64,000 nucleotides of DNA. It comes from Deroplatys truncata. Its lineage: Eukaryota; Arthropoda; Insecta; Mantodea; Mantidae. Numbering within the stretch: the stretch's first letter is position 1; each line of letters begins with the position of its first letter. Position numbers and translations under genes: made by a program. The notes under the pieces were generated by a model. That model had not been told where the DNA came from. It was given only the letters and a program-made list of their open reading frames with translations, and did not search any database. Location: contig CM060990.1 of the NCBI GenBank assembly GCA_030765065.1, positions 663,040,618 through 663,104,617 of the forward strand. The letters run 5' to 3'. Shown in pieces: positions 10,271 through 22,147 of this stretch.

Positions 10271-12725
10271 ATAGGTATAGCAAGAATGAAGGAGTTTCTT
10301 GAGCGAGTTTCTCGATTATGACAGTCCGAAAGGTACATATTTAAAGCGAACATTTAGATAGTTTGGGATGCAAGAATGGAGTTGGTAGAGAATTGATAAA
10401 GAACGCAATGTTCTTCGTTCTCTAAGCTGGAGCCAGTGCAGTAATTCAATGGTAGATTACATACAAAGCCTACACACGTATTTTGAGTTCGTTGAAACCT
10501 TAGGGTCGAAACACGTGACGATAATTGGTGTTTACTTCTGAAGACCTTAATGTAGGGTTGTATTCCAATAGACGTCACCCTGTCAATAACGAAATGAAGC
10601 AATGTAATATAATTATTTAATGTAGATTAGGCTTGTATTCAAGTATAAGAAGGGTTAGTTGAGGAATTTGTGTATTTTACTGCTGAGTATTTCTTGAATA
10701 GTCTTTTACCACAGTGCATGCTTATATGACGACGGCCGTAGATTTACTTTCGGAATCTTTGGGGAAGCAGTTAAGTAAATTAAGGTCATTTGTACCATAG
10801 AGAGCTGAATGCTTTCTCTAAAGACGCAAATGGCTGCAGTACTACCGACAAAGGGTGAGTACATCTAACGGGACAACGATTTTATATAGATTTCGGGAGG
10901 CTAACCTAGGCAAACATAAGGAAGCAATCAGATCATTTGGCCTTTTTTTATTTTCTTCTTTCTTTTCTTTTGTTTGGTTGCTGAGCGCGCTGGTATAATG
11001 TAGAATAAACTCCTGCAAAATAATATTTAAATCACTTTATTCTAAGCTAGTTAGAATCAAGAACATTAATTAGATCTGTCTGCAAATATTTCATGATCTC
11101 GTAAGGGACCCCTATTATCATAATTTTTCATCTTACAAGTTTTTACTTCTCTTGAGTACCTACAACTTCTTACTTACAACTGAGATGAAATTTCTGGTGA
11201 AAGGGCATTGTTACTATAATTTCTAAACACAAACATTGTTACACAATATTTGTTATAATTTGTAAGTGTTTATATAAGTTTAGTTTCACAGATATCACAT
11301 GAAGTGCATTTAGCTTGTCAGGTATGGAAAAAAAACAGTTTTCCACGAAGGGTGACCCTGCAGGCGTTTGAGGTAAATGATATCATAGGGAAAAACTGAA
11401 TATTATGAAAGAAATCCTTTTTGGTGAGTGCAGTGCACACATAAAATGAATAAGTTACAAGAGGAAATTGTATTGAATTAGTTTTTCTACTATTATTAGA
11501 GATTAGATTCTACTTAGGGGCCAAATTGAACTCCTACGGCCTTCTGGTGTTTAAATTTGTCAACTCGTGTTAATATTGGTGTGAAATTATTTTTAGGATT
11601 TAACAAACAAGTGTACCTTTAATTTCATTATTGTATATGATACTGTCTAGCGAGGAGAGAGAGAGAAATAAAATAAAATCGGCAATACGCCGTCTTGCTA
11701 TCTTGTTTCCTACACCAAGATCTGTATTCCAAATTTCTTAACTAATTTTACACATTTCATGTTGTACATTATTGTTATAGAGATTTTTTACTTATATCCT
11801 AGTAAACAAAACTTTACAAACAAGGCGAATAAAATAAAAGTAAGCAATTAAAAATCCAAAATTTATAAGTGGAATTGAAATCTAAAAGCCAAAAAATATA
11901 TTCAACTTTTATTACAGGGAGACAACATAAAATAACTCATGGGCAGATATTTCTAATTTCTGCCTAATAATTGGCAAACAAAGTAAAATGTAACAAAATA
12001 TCCATATTTATCTAAACTACTTTGAATTACTGGCTTCCAGCTGTAAAAGTTCAGGTATTTAAGTATCTAGCCACACTTCGTTATTCCTTTTCATCTAATC
12101 ATAGATTACGTATTCTCGGTTTCCTTTACTTGCCATTATATTACTTATTAATCTGTATTAATTTTGTGATAGGTCTTAAAAGGGAGGGAGATGGGGGCGG
12201 GAATGGAATAGAACAGGTTACGTTTAGAATCCTGGTTGCCGGGGTTAGAGTTGAACATAATGCCAACCACACCAGTTGGAGAATATATACTGGTATTTAG
12301 CTGACATTTAAGATAGTCTTTAACCTTTAAGGACCAATTTCTCGTTAAATAATAGCCGATGGCGAACCTTGGGGCATGGATCTGTTAATATTTGTCATAA
12401 ATTGCCTTCCCGAAATGTAAATGAAATCGATTGAGCAATGGCTTTATGACCTCCCATGCTGAGTGTAGAATGACACTACTGAAGGACTTGGAGCATATCA
12501 GCATGGCTTTTCGTGACTTTGCGTGCCGATGGTTCACCCAACCACAGCGTGTCTCTTCCTGTGCATTAATTCTAGGATGATAATTGCTTGGAACAAATAC
12601 AATGGTGTATGCATTGTCCTATTCCGCCAGTGTTAAATTTGACCCACTATCTCAAACTTTATAAAATATTAGACTGGACTTTTTATAGGATTTGGATGCA
12701 CGCCTTCCATGTTCACTGGTATAAT
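10271..12725. other. No supported feature
   Basis: Part of 10271-10610 may be decayed LINE coding sequence continuing from the relic above. The rest is AT-rich with short GA tracts (11655-11670). No exon, tRNA-like head or terminal repeat recognised. Confidence 0.4.
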
Positions 12726-13197
12726 TTAAGGTTACAAGGTAGTCTGAACACATGGAAATTACACCTTAAGTGTGTTAAATTACCAGTGCTCTTAAAGTTC
12801 TAAATGGTTTTTCCTGAAATTTTTATGCATTATTCTATAAATCATGACAATTATTTCAAGTTGTTGTATGCATTCATAGCTTATGTAGTCGAGTCCGTAA
12901 AAATTATTTCGTTCAGCAGAAAAATAATACAATTTACTCTTAAAACATGTGAATTCATGTACCTTTTTCTCTGATACTACTTGCAATACAGAATCACACT
13001 TTTGCATGCTTGTTCTTAGTATAATCAGCTATCTTCTAAATCTCAATTATTTAGTTATGTGTATCAGTTCACTAGGCATTGAAAAAAAATTACTTGCAAA
13101 TTCAAAAAAGTAAAAATGTGGAAAATTTGCAGTGTTGTTGCTTTCTTAATATCACTAATATACATTATAAAATTATGATTGCGGTTCAGAAAGTTGA
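12726..13197 (-). mobile_element. Truncated inverted copy of the 27291-28164 TTAA element
   Basis: Starts TTAA at 12726-12729 and then ggttacaaggtagtctgaac, corresponding to the reverse complement of the right end of the 27.3-28.2 kb element. Long stretches agree in reverse complement, for example atgtgaattcatgtaccttt, acttgcaatacagaatcac and tatacattataaaattatg. Homology stops at about 13197, beside a SINE, so about half the element is missing. Confidence 0.75.
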
Positions 13198-13199
13198 GT

Positions 13200-13365
13200 T
13201 ACTCTAACGGTTACTCTAACCATTGAGTTACCATGGCAACATGCCGTATATTAAATTGGCCAACTGACTGAGTTTTTCCCGGTAGACCACCAAAGCTCAC
13301 TTCAGAGATAAACCTCAGTGGCGACTTAACAATAATTCGTAAGTACTTATTCCCGGGCACATAGT
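13200..13365 (-). mobile_element. SINE, family with TAGCTCAGTTGG head (fragment)
   Basis: The minus strand contains the A-box side of the head (ccatggtaactcaatgg) and the upstream block gaaaaactcagtcagttgg. The order and wording are those of 26995-27286 and 52860-52930. The B-box half is missing. Confidence 0.6.
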
Positions 13366-13381
13366 TTAAACAAACTGTAGC

Positions 13382-13382
<1 letters not shown>

Positions 13383-13435
<53 letters not shown>
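13383..13435. repeat. (ATT)n microsatellite
   Basis: About 17 uninterrupted ATT triplets. Confidence 0.98.
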
Positions 13436-13598
13436 AGGCCTAACCTGGCCTAAGAATTGTTTTAAATTTAGAATCAGTGAAAGATTCAATGCTATAATAA
13501 AAAAAATAATCATATATATTATACTAGTGGCTAATAGCAGCCTTAGCTGAAATTGTTAAAGCAGAAACTGGTTATTAATGTTCATATCTCTGCAATAG

Positions 13599-14202
13599 TA
13601 CAGGCTGGACCATTTAAGTTGAGACTGTACAATATCTCCAAAACTAAGCGTTGAAGAAAATGTCTTGAATAAAAGTTTGTTGATATTATGGGGGAAAGTA
13701 AATGCCATTAGTCGTGTTTTGTTTGGAGGACGTTGAGATGGTCATTTTAGAGACAGTTTAATTTTTTTTAAGTGGGAACCTACATTTTGTATGTTGTTTT
13801 CTCGTTAGAAAATAGTTTATTTATTTTGTGATGAGAAATAAGGAAACAAATTAAAAAACGTTGGTTCCCAATTACGAAAAGTAACTTGGCCCTCAATGAC
13901 CATCCATGGATGGTCCAACCATTCATTGCGCTCTTCGTGTTCAGCCATTAAGAATTTTCGTTGTTATTTACGTTGGTATAAGAATTATTTTTTTATGAGT
14001 GAGAAAACAACATAAAAAAGGTAGGTTCCCATTTAAAAAATTAAATTAACCCTAAAATGACCATCACAACATCCTCCAAATAAAACACGACTAATGTCAT
14101 TTACTTTCCCCCATAATATCAAGCAACTTTTATGCAAGACATTTCTTTCTACAACGCTTAGTTTTGGAGATATTGTAGTCTCAACTTAATGGTCCACTTT
14201 GC
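13599..14202. mobile_element. Fold-back mariner-type non-autonomous element
   Basis: The left arm starts tacaggctggaccatttaag, followed by gactgtacaatatctcc and gaggacgttgagatggtc. The right arm carries the reverse complement of these (gaccatcacaacatcctcc, gagatattgtagtctcaac) and ends at tggtccac. Arms are each about 150 bp around a ~300-bp AT-rich core with no transposase. The termini are those of the transposase-bearing copy at 29425-30142. Confidence 0.8.
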
Positions 14203-14219
14203 CGAACAGAACAATATAA

Positions 14220-14729
14220 TACAGGGTTATTACAAATGATGGACCCGATTTCACGGATTTGCTGTAGCTATACTATTTCACATATTGTCACAGAACTTTG
14301 CAGACATACAGAAAAACTCAAAAAGTTTTTTTTAACATACTACAAGTGTTCTATATGTGCCCCCTACTGATTCTGCGGATATGAAGTCAATAATCAAGTT
14401 CTTCCCATGCCCCTATCAATCTGTTCAAAAGCACTGTTGATGCGAGCTCGCAGCTCTGGTAGGTTTGTTGGTAGAGAAAGCTGAAACACTGAATTTTTCA
14501 CATAAATAAACCTCATGGGGTTAGGTCGGGAGAGTGTGGAAGCCATGATAGCAATTGATCATCCCCACCATGGGTTTCTCAATCTCCTGTTTTAGAATTC
14601 ACGAACACTGTGATGGAAGTAACTTTTGAGAGTTTTTCTGTATGACTGTTGAGGTTTGTGACAATATGTCAAATAACGTAGTTACAGTGAATTTATAAAA
14701 TCGGGTCCATCATTTGTAATAACCCTGTA
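14220..14729. mobile_element. Tc1/mariner non-autonomous element with a transposase C-terminal remnant
   Basis: Inverted termini: tacagggttattacaaatga at the left and tcatttgtaataaccctgta at the right, about 30 bases nearly perfectly paired, with TA at both ends. On the minus strand, about 14560-14385, the frame reads SPDLTPMRFIYVKNSVFQL and then LPTNLPELRARINSAFEQID, which is the end of a mariner-family transposase (SPDLTP block and the LPELRxRI tail helix). Only this C-terminal piece is left, so the copy is a deletion derivative about 510 bp long. Confidence 0.8.
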
Positions 14730-14737
14730 TAACCCCT

Positions 14738-15185
14738 TTATGCTTGTGGCATCGTCTTCTTTTTAGCGTAAGCATTTAATTTAGCTTTAAGCGCATAGCT
14801 AGTTTTAAGCTTGTGGAGCTTTCTTGTTTTTAGCAGATAAACATTTAATGATATTCGTACCAACGCTGTGATCAACGCATCAGCGTTAAATATACACTTT
14901 CTTCCGTTTGATTGCAACAAATGTAGCTGGCTATTAGCTTAAAACAGCCAATTGTTGTAAAATTGAGGCATATTTTGCAATAATACAACCAACAGAACAA
15001 AATAATTTGGTTTTAAGCGCATATTTAGTTTCAATCTTGTGGCACCATCTTCTTTTTAGCGGCTAAACATTTAGTGACATTGTTACCAACTTATTCTTCT
15101 GTTTGATTACAAGTAACAAATGGCAATGAACTTACAACAACCATTTGTTGTGAAATCGACGCATATTTAGCAAATATTTTGGCAA
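14738..15185. repeat. Diverged tandem duplication, ~225-bp unit
   Basis: Blocks ttgtggagctttcttg, taaacatttaatgatattcg, ccgtttgattgcaa and ccaattgttgtaaaattga in 14808-14985 recur in the same order at 15035-15170 as ttgtggcaccatcttc, taaacatttagtgacattg, tgtttgattacaag and ccatttgttgtgaaatcga. A partial third start lies at 14745. No coding content. Confidence 0.6.
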
Positions 15186-15587
15186 TTAACGAAGTAATTT
15201 TGGAATTTAATATTTTTGCGACATTGTAGAGACCGAGAACGTTCAGTTGGTATGCTACATTTAGTCCGTTTTTTCAGGATTAATGCATAAATTCGTGTAC
15301 AGACTCAGATTATATATAGAAGATTCTATGTTGAGAATCAAACTTTTACCCCTCCCCTAAAAGAAGGATGTATCCCTCGGTAGTGAGCCAACATAGTACA
15401 GGTTCAGCATTTAGCAGCACAGAGAATAATAAACCAAAATAATAGTACCGTACATTGAAGAAAAATCACATTTGAAGGGTTCACTTAAAACGTCCACCAT
15501 AGTTAACTTAAGAGATATTGCATTACAGCCTACAGATTTCCTTTATGGCCACCCTCGTAACTGCCATTATCGGGTTCCCGGATTTGA

Positions 15588-15890
15588 TTTCCGGACCTAA
15601 AACGTCGTCCTCCGTGGTTTAAAAGGTCGCGGGTTCAAACCCGGCGGAGGGCGATGGATTTTTTCGGGCGTAAAAGTCCTTATCATGGCTTCCTTCGGAA
15701 GGGAAGTAAAGCCAGTGGTCCCGTGTCGTATATTTACGACCGTAAAAGAACCTCAAACCTGATGAAAAGGGCCTCTGAGTAAAAATACCGGTCTTTCACG
15801 CCCAATATAGAATGGGACGCTAAGAACCACAGCAGTTAAAGAGCGTCCACAAATAACACTCAATTTAATTTAATTTCGGACCTAAAATGT
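15588..15890 (+). mobile_element. tRNA-derived SINE with target-site duplication (family C)
   Basis: The head reads cctccgtggtttaaaaggtc and cgcgggttcaaacccggcgg; CCTCCG at the start pairs with CGGAGG after the B box, as in a tRNA acceptor stem. The body contains gggcgtaaaagtcc, ggcttccttcggaagggaag, tcccgtgtcgta and tctttcacgcccaata, and ends gttaaagagcgtccac. Flanks tttccggacctaaaa and atttcggacctaaaa form a target duplication of about 15 bases. Other copies: 20936-21215, 40631-40848 with 47141-47208, and 54553-54823. Confidence 0.85.
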
Positions 15891-15909
15891 GAATCATTTC
15901 ATTCCTACA

Positions 15910-16250
15910 TACAGGGTGGACCATTTGTGCAATATCTCCAAAACTAAGCGTTATCGATAGAAATGTCTTGAATAAAAGTTGCTTGATATTATGGGGGAAA
16001 GTAAATGCCATTAGTCGTATTTTATTTGGAGGACGTTGTGATGGTCATTTTAGGTTCAATTTAATTTGACCCTAATTGTAGGTTCCCATGTCAAAAAATT
16101 AAATTGACCCTAAAATGACCATCACAACGTCCTCCAAACAAAACACAGCTGATGGCATTTACTTTCCCCATAATATCAAGCAACTTTTATTTCGGACATT
16201 TCTTTGTTTTGGGAATATTGTACAGTCTCAACTTAATGTTCCACTCTGTA
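15910..16250. mobile_element. Fold-back mariner-type non-autonomous element (short form)
   Basis: Left end tacagggtggaccatttgtg, right end gttccactctgta. Both arms contain the gaggacgttgtgatggtc block and its complement, so the element is almost entirely a 340-bp hairpin with a centre of about 60 bases. Confidence 0.8.
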
Positions 16251-16732
16251 TATTCAACTTCGCCGAGGTAGCTGCGCCTTACAGGCGTCCCTACTAGAGA
16301 AACTGGCAATAAATCCACAATACTGGGAGATAATCCCTGTGTATCCAAGAACATGGGTGGCTTTGTTCAAGAAAAACTCATATGCCACAAAAAAAACTGT
16401 GACCTTATTGCATTTGTTCTACCCCAGTAGTAGAATTTTCTGTAGTTCTCTTCAGGAGTACAAATCAAAAAAGAGAGGGCTCAGTTTTTCAAAACTAGAT
16501 TCACTGAATCTGTAAAGTTGCCGTAATGAATCATTCGTTGGAAAAAGTGTAGATACATGGAAATTAAATTCCTACATTCATTTTGAATGGCTTATAAAAT
16601 TTCAAGATTAGGTCCGTTATAACGTGATGAGAACATAATCTTGAAGATAATCAGCCTCTTAGTCCATAATAGTGCCAGGAATTTGTATTCATAATCTTAT
16701 TAAATAAATACTTGTCGATACTTAAATAAGAC
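16251..16732. other. No recognised feature
   Basis: No gene, repeat boundary or RNA seen. Confidence 0.45.
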
Positions 16733-17225
16733 GATAGGATAGGACAAGGTGTGGAGGGGGACTTGGCACCTCGACCTACTCAGATCTTTTGGACCTATGC
16801 CCCTGACGGGGCACCTCCGGGAGGAAGGGATGAGATGAGAGGAGACAGAGGGTAGGATCCCTGCCGGTTACAGATTTGAACTCCCCGGGTGCTGGCTGTA
16901 GCCGGCCCCCCCCCCCCTCCCCCTTAGGCTTACACATGCCCTGGGAGTTCCGGAGACCGCTCGCAGTCCGGAGGACGAAGGTTTCCTCAGATCATCTTTT
17001 CCCCTCCCATGCACACACCGAGACCTCCCACCCACACTTGCAACCCTGAAAGAGACCAAGCAGATGAAGGGTGGAGATGAAATGGAGGGACAGGAAATTC
17101 GGGAGCATTCGCCTGGCGACCCCCTCGAAAAAAACCATGCGTCAGGAAGGTCGGTCGCGGGAATTGAACCCAGGACCTCTCGAATGCGGGCCCAGCCGGA
17201 ACCACCTGAGCCATCCCGCTCGGTA
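16733..17225 (-). mobile_element. tRNA-derived SINE, long-bodied (family A)
   Basis: On the minus strand the head reads accgagcgggatggctcagg, with a B-box-like gggttcaattcccg and the linker gaccgaccttcctgac. Body blocks catttcatctccaccc, ggtctctttcagggttgc and ggaggtctcggtgtgtgc follow, and the 3' part includes aacccggg-like and poly-C text near 16905. It agrees along its length with the plus-strand copy at 52064-52630. Open frames crossing this region are an incidental result of its GC content. Confidence 0.8.
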
Positions 17226-17892
17226 AATATGACTACAAAGCAAACATGAAAGAGAAAAAAAACAAAATGATGTGAGATTTTGCGTGGATTATGGCAGTTT
17301 GCACTTTTTAAGTCGTATTTTTTATTCATATTAAGCAAATAAACCTAGGATCACTCAAACGATTTATTCCGTTAATCTAAAGAATACTTGGTTTCAACGG
17401 CTGTGTCTTTGAAATACTGGAAGGAATTCTCAGTCAGACTGCGATAATACGGAAACATACCTACTTCTGAGCACCCTTGGCTTTTTTTTTCCAAACACTA
17501 TTTAATTATCTTCTCTTAAATGCTTATTAACAGGCAAAGGAAATTTGACACAAAAATTAAACTAATATATTGTGCAATTCTTAACAGTTCAGACAAATGT
17601 AGATTTCTGAAGTGAACTAAGCATTGCATTGCAGATGCGTCCCCAAGTAATAACCGTCTTTATTTCACGGAGTTTTAAGGATTCTCTTAGCATTAAGAGA
17701 ATGAAAGAAAATCAGGACTGTGCTGCAGAGTGTTTTTGGAAATATTCTAGTTTTACATGTCTTGCTAAATAGAAATATTACAGGTAGGTATAAACCAGTG
17801 AATGAGACGATACCCTATTTCTCGATACTCAATACTTTATAAACTGTAAAGGCGTATCTTGATAACAGATTAAACCGTTATTGTTAAGCAAG

Positions 17893-17929
<37 letters not shown>

Positions 17930-18639
17930 CTTCTTTGCTTTCCATTTATGTAACTATATTTTCTGCTGAAAACTTTATTTTAAAGAATTTTCTATCCATA
18001 GGAAACCAAATACTAGTAATTCTTCTTCATTCTGGAATTTGAAAGTATAATATATACATTACATGGAACTCAAACAACTAAAAATGTGTGTGTGTTGCAC
18101 CATTCTACCAATATTCACAACTACCACATAACATATGTATTTTTCCACTCGGTAATAAGTAATTAGCCATATAAAACTCAGAAACATAGTGTTTGTGGAT
18201 TAAGTCTCTCTATACCCACCCTCATACTTCGGCATATACATGTTTAATACAAAGGTTTGTCTTGCGTAAACACAAACTAGCAGAAGGAAGGTAAATGTGT
18301 TAGTTACCGCAGTAGGTGAACGTAATGGCAGAGATTGCAGAAATGTGATTCAGTGCATCAGTTAAATCAGCTTCATTCGCAACTCAGTTAACGCTGCATG
18401 TTACATGAGTACCTCTACTCTTCCCCCATTGTTTTGCACGTTTTCATTTAGACACAAGAATCTATGGAAGTTGCATTTTCATCGCCAGGAAACGCAGTCA
18501 AGATCTATCAAGAACTATAGTCCAGCAACTCTTTGGGGACACGTGCGTGGCAATAACGTGAAGTCTCGACTCCATTCATTCCTGATCTAGCATAAAGTTA
18601 AAAGCAAAAACTCTTCAGTAATACAAAACTTAAAAATTT
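17226..18639. other. No gene; contains a (TAA)n microsatellite
   Basis: A (TAA)n run of about 12 units lies at 17892-17928. The remainder is AT-rich with no supported coding region or repeat boundary. Confidence 0.5.
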
Positions 18640-18719
18640 AAAAGTATCGAAAGCTTATCTCAAAGTATTAGACATACTTCGATGCCACCGAGTTTGAGAG
18701 TATCGAGGTCCCATCCCTA
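18640..18719 (-). mobile_element. hAT-like right terminus with AGTATCGA subterminal motifs
   Basis: The end reads gaggtcccatccctag, the reverse of a ctagggatgggacc terminus, preceded by the repeated motifs aaagtatcga, caaagtattag and gagtatcgag. hAT ends with this start are common in insects. No opposite end found upstream, so this is a solo or truncated end of a family distinct from the AACGGTTAC one. Confidence 0.45.
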
Positions 18720-18789
18720 GTATAATCCTTGTACACCTCGATGACGTCAAATAATTATTTCCCGAGATGGTTTGGTTTGTTATATGGTA

Positions 18790-19160
18790 TACACAGGCGG
18801 ACAAAAGTATTCGTAGATAAAATTCTCATTTTTAATAAACAGAAAGAACAAATAGCATTACGTTTACTTGTTTTGGCAGCCTTCAATACCTTACATATTT
18901 ATTAATTTTACAATTGTTTGATAAACATATCGAGTTTTCAACTTTTTGTGCGAGACCTGATTTGTGGTGAAAATAGGTTGTCATTTGTAGGAAAAATAAA
19001 ATGCCAAAGGCAGGGATTTTCAAAGTTTTTCCTAACTTCTTCATTAACGCCTCAAATTGTACTTTATTGTATTATACATTATAAAACTAGCAAAATAGAA
19101 GATTTTGAAAAACGCAACTACACGTAAAATGTAATACAATTTGTTCTTTCGTGTATTAAA
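18790..19160 (+). mobile_element. Tc1-like transposon end and decayed body (tentative)
   Basis: The text tacacaggcggacaaaagta, followed by ttcgtagat, has the form of a Tc1-type inverted terminus that starts after a TA. No matching opposite end and no transposase motif were found in the following 400 bases. Confidence 0.4.
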
Positions 19161-20222
19161 TACAGAATTTTAATTCTCTCCATTAATTTGACTGCTGAAG
19201 TTTTTAAAGTTAAGACGAATGCTTTTGTGCACATTTGTACATGCTATTATTTGGGTTATTTTGCGGTTCCGAATGCAGTTGTCCAGGGTACGAAGGAAAT
19301 ATTTTCTCCTTGTAAAATCGACACTCCTCCACCACATTCCCAACGAAAGTGCACTTTCTACATTCTGTATGCTTCAGGGGAGATTTTCACTTAATGTTTA
19401 ACTTACAGTTTAATTAAGGAATAATTCCTTTACGATATTTGTTGAAACTTACCAAATATGCAAAAGATGCCTCGTTGACTGTCAAGGTTGATTTAAGCTG
19501 CGCTGTCGGCTTCGCGCAAATGCAGCACGTGGTCCAGTTGTAAACATTCACACCACTTCTATACACTTAAATGCTCTTAAGAAGATACGCACACGCGCTG
19601 AGTAAACAGTATCATCGGTCACTTAACGATCACCACTACGGTAAGGAAGGCCAGAATACGCTGAACAAGTGGCATTGCTAACTTGCACCGTGGTCGAGAA
19701 GCAAGTGGTTTGTCCGGTGCGATGAGAAGGAAAGGAAGTCAACGCTTGCTTGCTCCGCTCTGATGTTCACCAGACCTGCAAATCTACCCGAGAGCGGTCA
19801 TCCAATCGTGCCACGAATTTCATCGCTCCACCGCAGTCCCACAGTAAATTACTTTCTGGAGGTGGATTGCAGCTAGTGGCGTCAACAGCGGACCTAGCCT
19901 CGTAAAAGACTTAATAGCTAATTGTGAATGAAAATTATATTACACGTTAGCAGCCAGGCCCGGAACCACGGTCCACAAAATCCCGTCCTGTGGAGGTCAC
20001 GTATCTTTAGAATTCCCAGTTTTGGATATAAATAATCCAAGTAATTATAGAGTAGTCAGTATGCAGTGCTATAATAACTAAAAGATTGCATGGGTGGGCT
20101 GAGATGGTAAATAAAACACCAGAATATCAGGTTTCAGGAGAGGAAAAACAATACATAATAGAAGATGATAAACACCAGCAAAGAAATATTTGAGAAATAA
20201 ACGGGTGGGAGGTAAACATCAC
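19161..20222. other. No gene; includes a GC-richer stretch
   Basis: 19480-19900 is noticeably richer in G and C than its flanks but has no long open frame and no SINE head that I can see. Not assigned. Confidence 0.4.
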
Positions 20223-20619
20223 TTCCTGACTTTGAGAAGGCTTTCGACAGTATGAATAGGGATGCAATGGCGTACAAACTGAAGTAGTCGGTAATGAATT
20301 AATTGTAGGGCTACAGAAATGATATAAAATACGTTTTGTGTTAGATGTGAAAGAAGCAAAACTACAGTTATATGGTCCCAAATCTGGGTTAAGGCAGGGA
20401 TGTCAACTGAGCCCAGTATTATTTAATCCCAGTTACTGTGCGGAACGAAGTTCCAGGATTGCTGTTTGTTGAACTTATAATAGGGGCATTAACTGTGACG
20501 TATCTACAACATGCTATTGGACGTGGTTAAATTCTGCACAGAGTGGGGTTTAAGGTTAAATAGCAAAACTTTCGATGCGCTGCATTCTTATGATTTTCTC
20601 TACCCCAATATAGTTTATT

Positions 20620-20935
20620 TTTATCTCTCTTCTGCAAAATCTTCTTACAAAAGCTTATTTTTCCCATTTACTTCATGATAATCGAAATAAACTTTGTAGG
20701 AATATTTTCAGTGGACATTTCGCAGGTACAAGGATAACAGATGTTAAAAACACTGGCTTTGAAATTCCATCCTCTTTGCACGACATCGTGAGAAGCAAAT
20801 GAATGGTGACTTAGCATTTCAAAGAATGCACGATAATAGTACTGGATAATTAAAATAATAACTGTAAATATCTCGCAGGTTAATGACAGAAAACATTTTT
20901 GACGTGAATTATGTGTTTTTGCAATTTTTAATTTA
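20620..20935 (+). repeat. ~0.9 kb interspersed repeat family, 5' part
   Basis: The blocks ctcttctgcaaaatcttctt, catgataatcgaaataaac and tttgacgtgaattatgtg correspond in order to the copy at 37812-38692. The 3' half is replaced by the adjoining SINE. Confidence 0.55.
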
Positions 20936-21215
20936 ACTGAGATTTATTTATGGACGCTCTTTAACTGCTATGGTCCTTAGCGTCCCATTCTATATTGGGC
21001 GTGAAAGACCGGTAATTTTGCTCAGAAGTCTCTTTACCAAGTTGAGGTTATTTTGCGTGCCGTAAATCTACGACACGGGACCACCGGCTTTACTTCCCTT
21101 CCGAAGGAAGCCATGCTAAGGATTTTTACGCCCGAAAAAAATTCATCGCCTCCGCCGGGTTTGAACCCGCGACCTTGGGAACTAGAGGCTAGCACGGTAC
21201 CGCTGTGTGTTTTAG
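20936..21215 (-). mobile_element. tRNA-derived SINE (family C)
   Basis: The plus strand shows the 3' end as tttatttatggacgctcttt, then gtcccattctatattggg, gacacgggaccaccggct and cttccgaaggaagccatg, ending in the head as gggtttgaacccgcgacc. Same order as the copies at 15588, 40631 and 54553. Confidence 0.85.
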
Positions 21216-21769
21216 CAAAATTTAATTTTTAGTGCAGTAAGTTTTCGTCTTTTGTAAGAGATGGAAAGGGATAAAATTAGAAATACAGCATTTCTGATAA
21301 TTACGGATATAAAAAAGGCCGTATTGGAAATAGAACCGAGAGAAGATTAAAATGGTTCGGCAATGGGGGGGATGGTAATGAACGGTGGTAGAATGGGAAC
21401 CTTAAGAAAATAGGACGGAGAAGACCAAGAGAACAATGGATGGATAGGGTCCGAAGAAGCAAGGGGTCTAGAGGACTAAGAGATGAAGATGCAGAGGCTA
21501 GGGATTCATGGAGTAGTAAAATTATGCATGCGTTGTAGGAAAACCACTGTGTGGTAGATAATTCTTAAATAAAAAAGTTTATATGCCCATCGCTTAAGAT
21601 TTATCAGTTGTACAAAATAATGCAAGTAATTCCGAATGAATAACAGAACAATAATTCGCAGAAAATTCCAGTTATACATTTTGTCATGAAAATACCACAA
21701 ACATCTAGTGTTTTAATTAAAATCGTTACACTGTTTTATGAAAATAAACACACCATACACTTCTTCGAT

Positions 21770-22068
21770 TACCCTCCGCTTTGGGGGATTTACACTACCG
21801 AGGGCTTACAAGCCAATACCTTGGGTCAGTAGCTTGTCGAGGAGCAAGCAAGCTCAAGATCATAGCATATCCAGGATGGGTGATCAGTCCAACGCCTGGT
21901 ATTGCGGTGAAGAAGAAGGAAATGAAATGTACTGATGAAACGGATGAAATTATCCACTCAGCATTCGTCTAGCGACCGAGGAAAATCGCGAAAAAACCTT
22001 CAGTCAGATTGGTCGGCCGTGAGGTTTTAACCTAGGACGTTACCGCCTGAACCATCCTGCTCGGTCAC
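21770..22068 (-). mobile_element. tRNA-derived SINE
   Basis: The minus-strand head is accgagcaggatggttcagg, then ggtaacgtcctaggttaaaa and ggccgaccaatctgac. The body ends in a gctgatcaccca-like block and in text with gagcttgcttgctcctc and cttgtaagccctcgg. The copy at 47454-47720 shares this tail. Confidence 0.7.
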
Positions 22069-22147
22069 ACCACACACATTTTAAAAATGTGTATTAGATT
22101 ACAGATTTTTTATTATATATGCATAGATTTGATTTTTTTAACTCTTT

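Larger units (their letters stand above)
20223..21540 (+). pseudogene. LINE reverse-transcriptase relic (L1/RTE-like) split by two repeats
   Basis: Reverse-transcriptase motif A reads FEKAFDSMNRDAMAYKLK at about 20223-20285. Motif B is SGLRQGCQLSPVLFNP at about 20383-20430, and the thumb text LLDVVKFCTEWGLRLNSKT lies at about 20510-20570. The catalytic YxDD region between them is lost. At 21330-21530 a C-terminal piece follows: RLKWFGN, then GRRRPREQWMDRVRRSKGSR and DAEARDSW, matching the RLKWLGHV...GRPRxRWxD end of L1- and RTE-type polyproteins. A ~0.9 kb family fragment (20620-20935) and a SINE (20936-21215) lie between. Stops and frameshifts occur throughout, so it is a dead copy. Confidence 0.65.

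Noticed and set aside
13211-13513. 100-codon frame with a long isoleucine run
   Set aside because: The run is the translation of the (ATT)n microsatellite.
16868-17338. 156-codon frame on the minus strand
   Set aside because: Lies over a GC-rich SINE (16733-17225) present elsewhere as non-coding copies.
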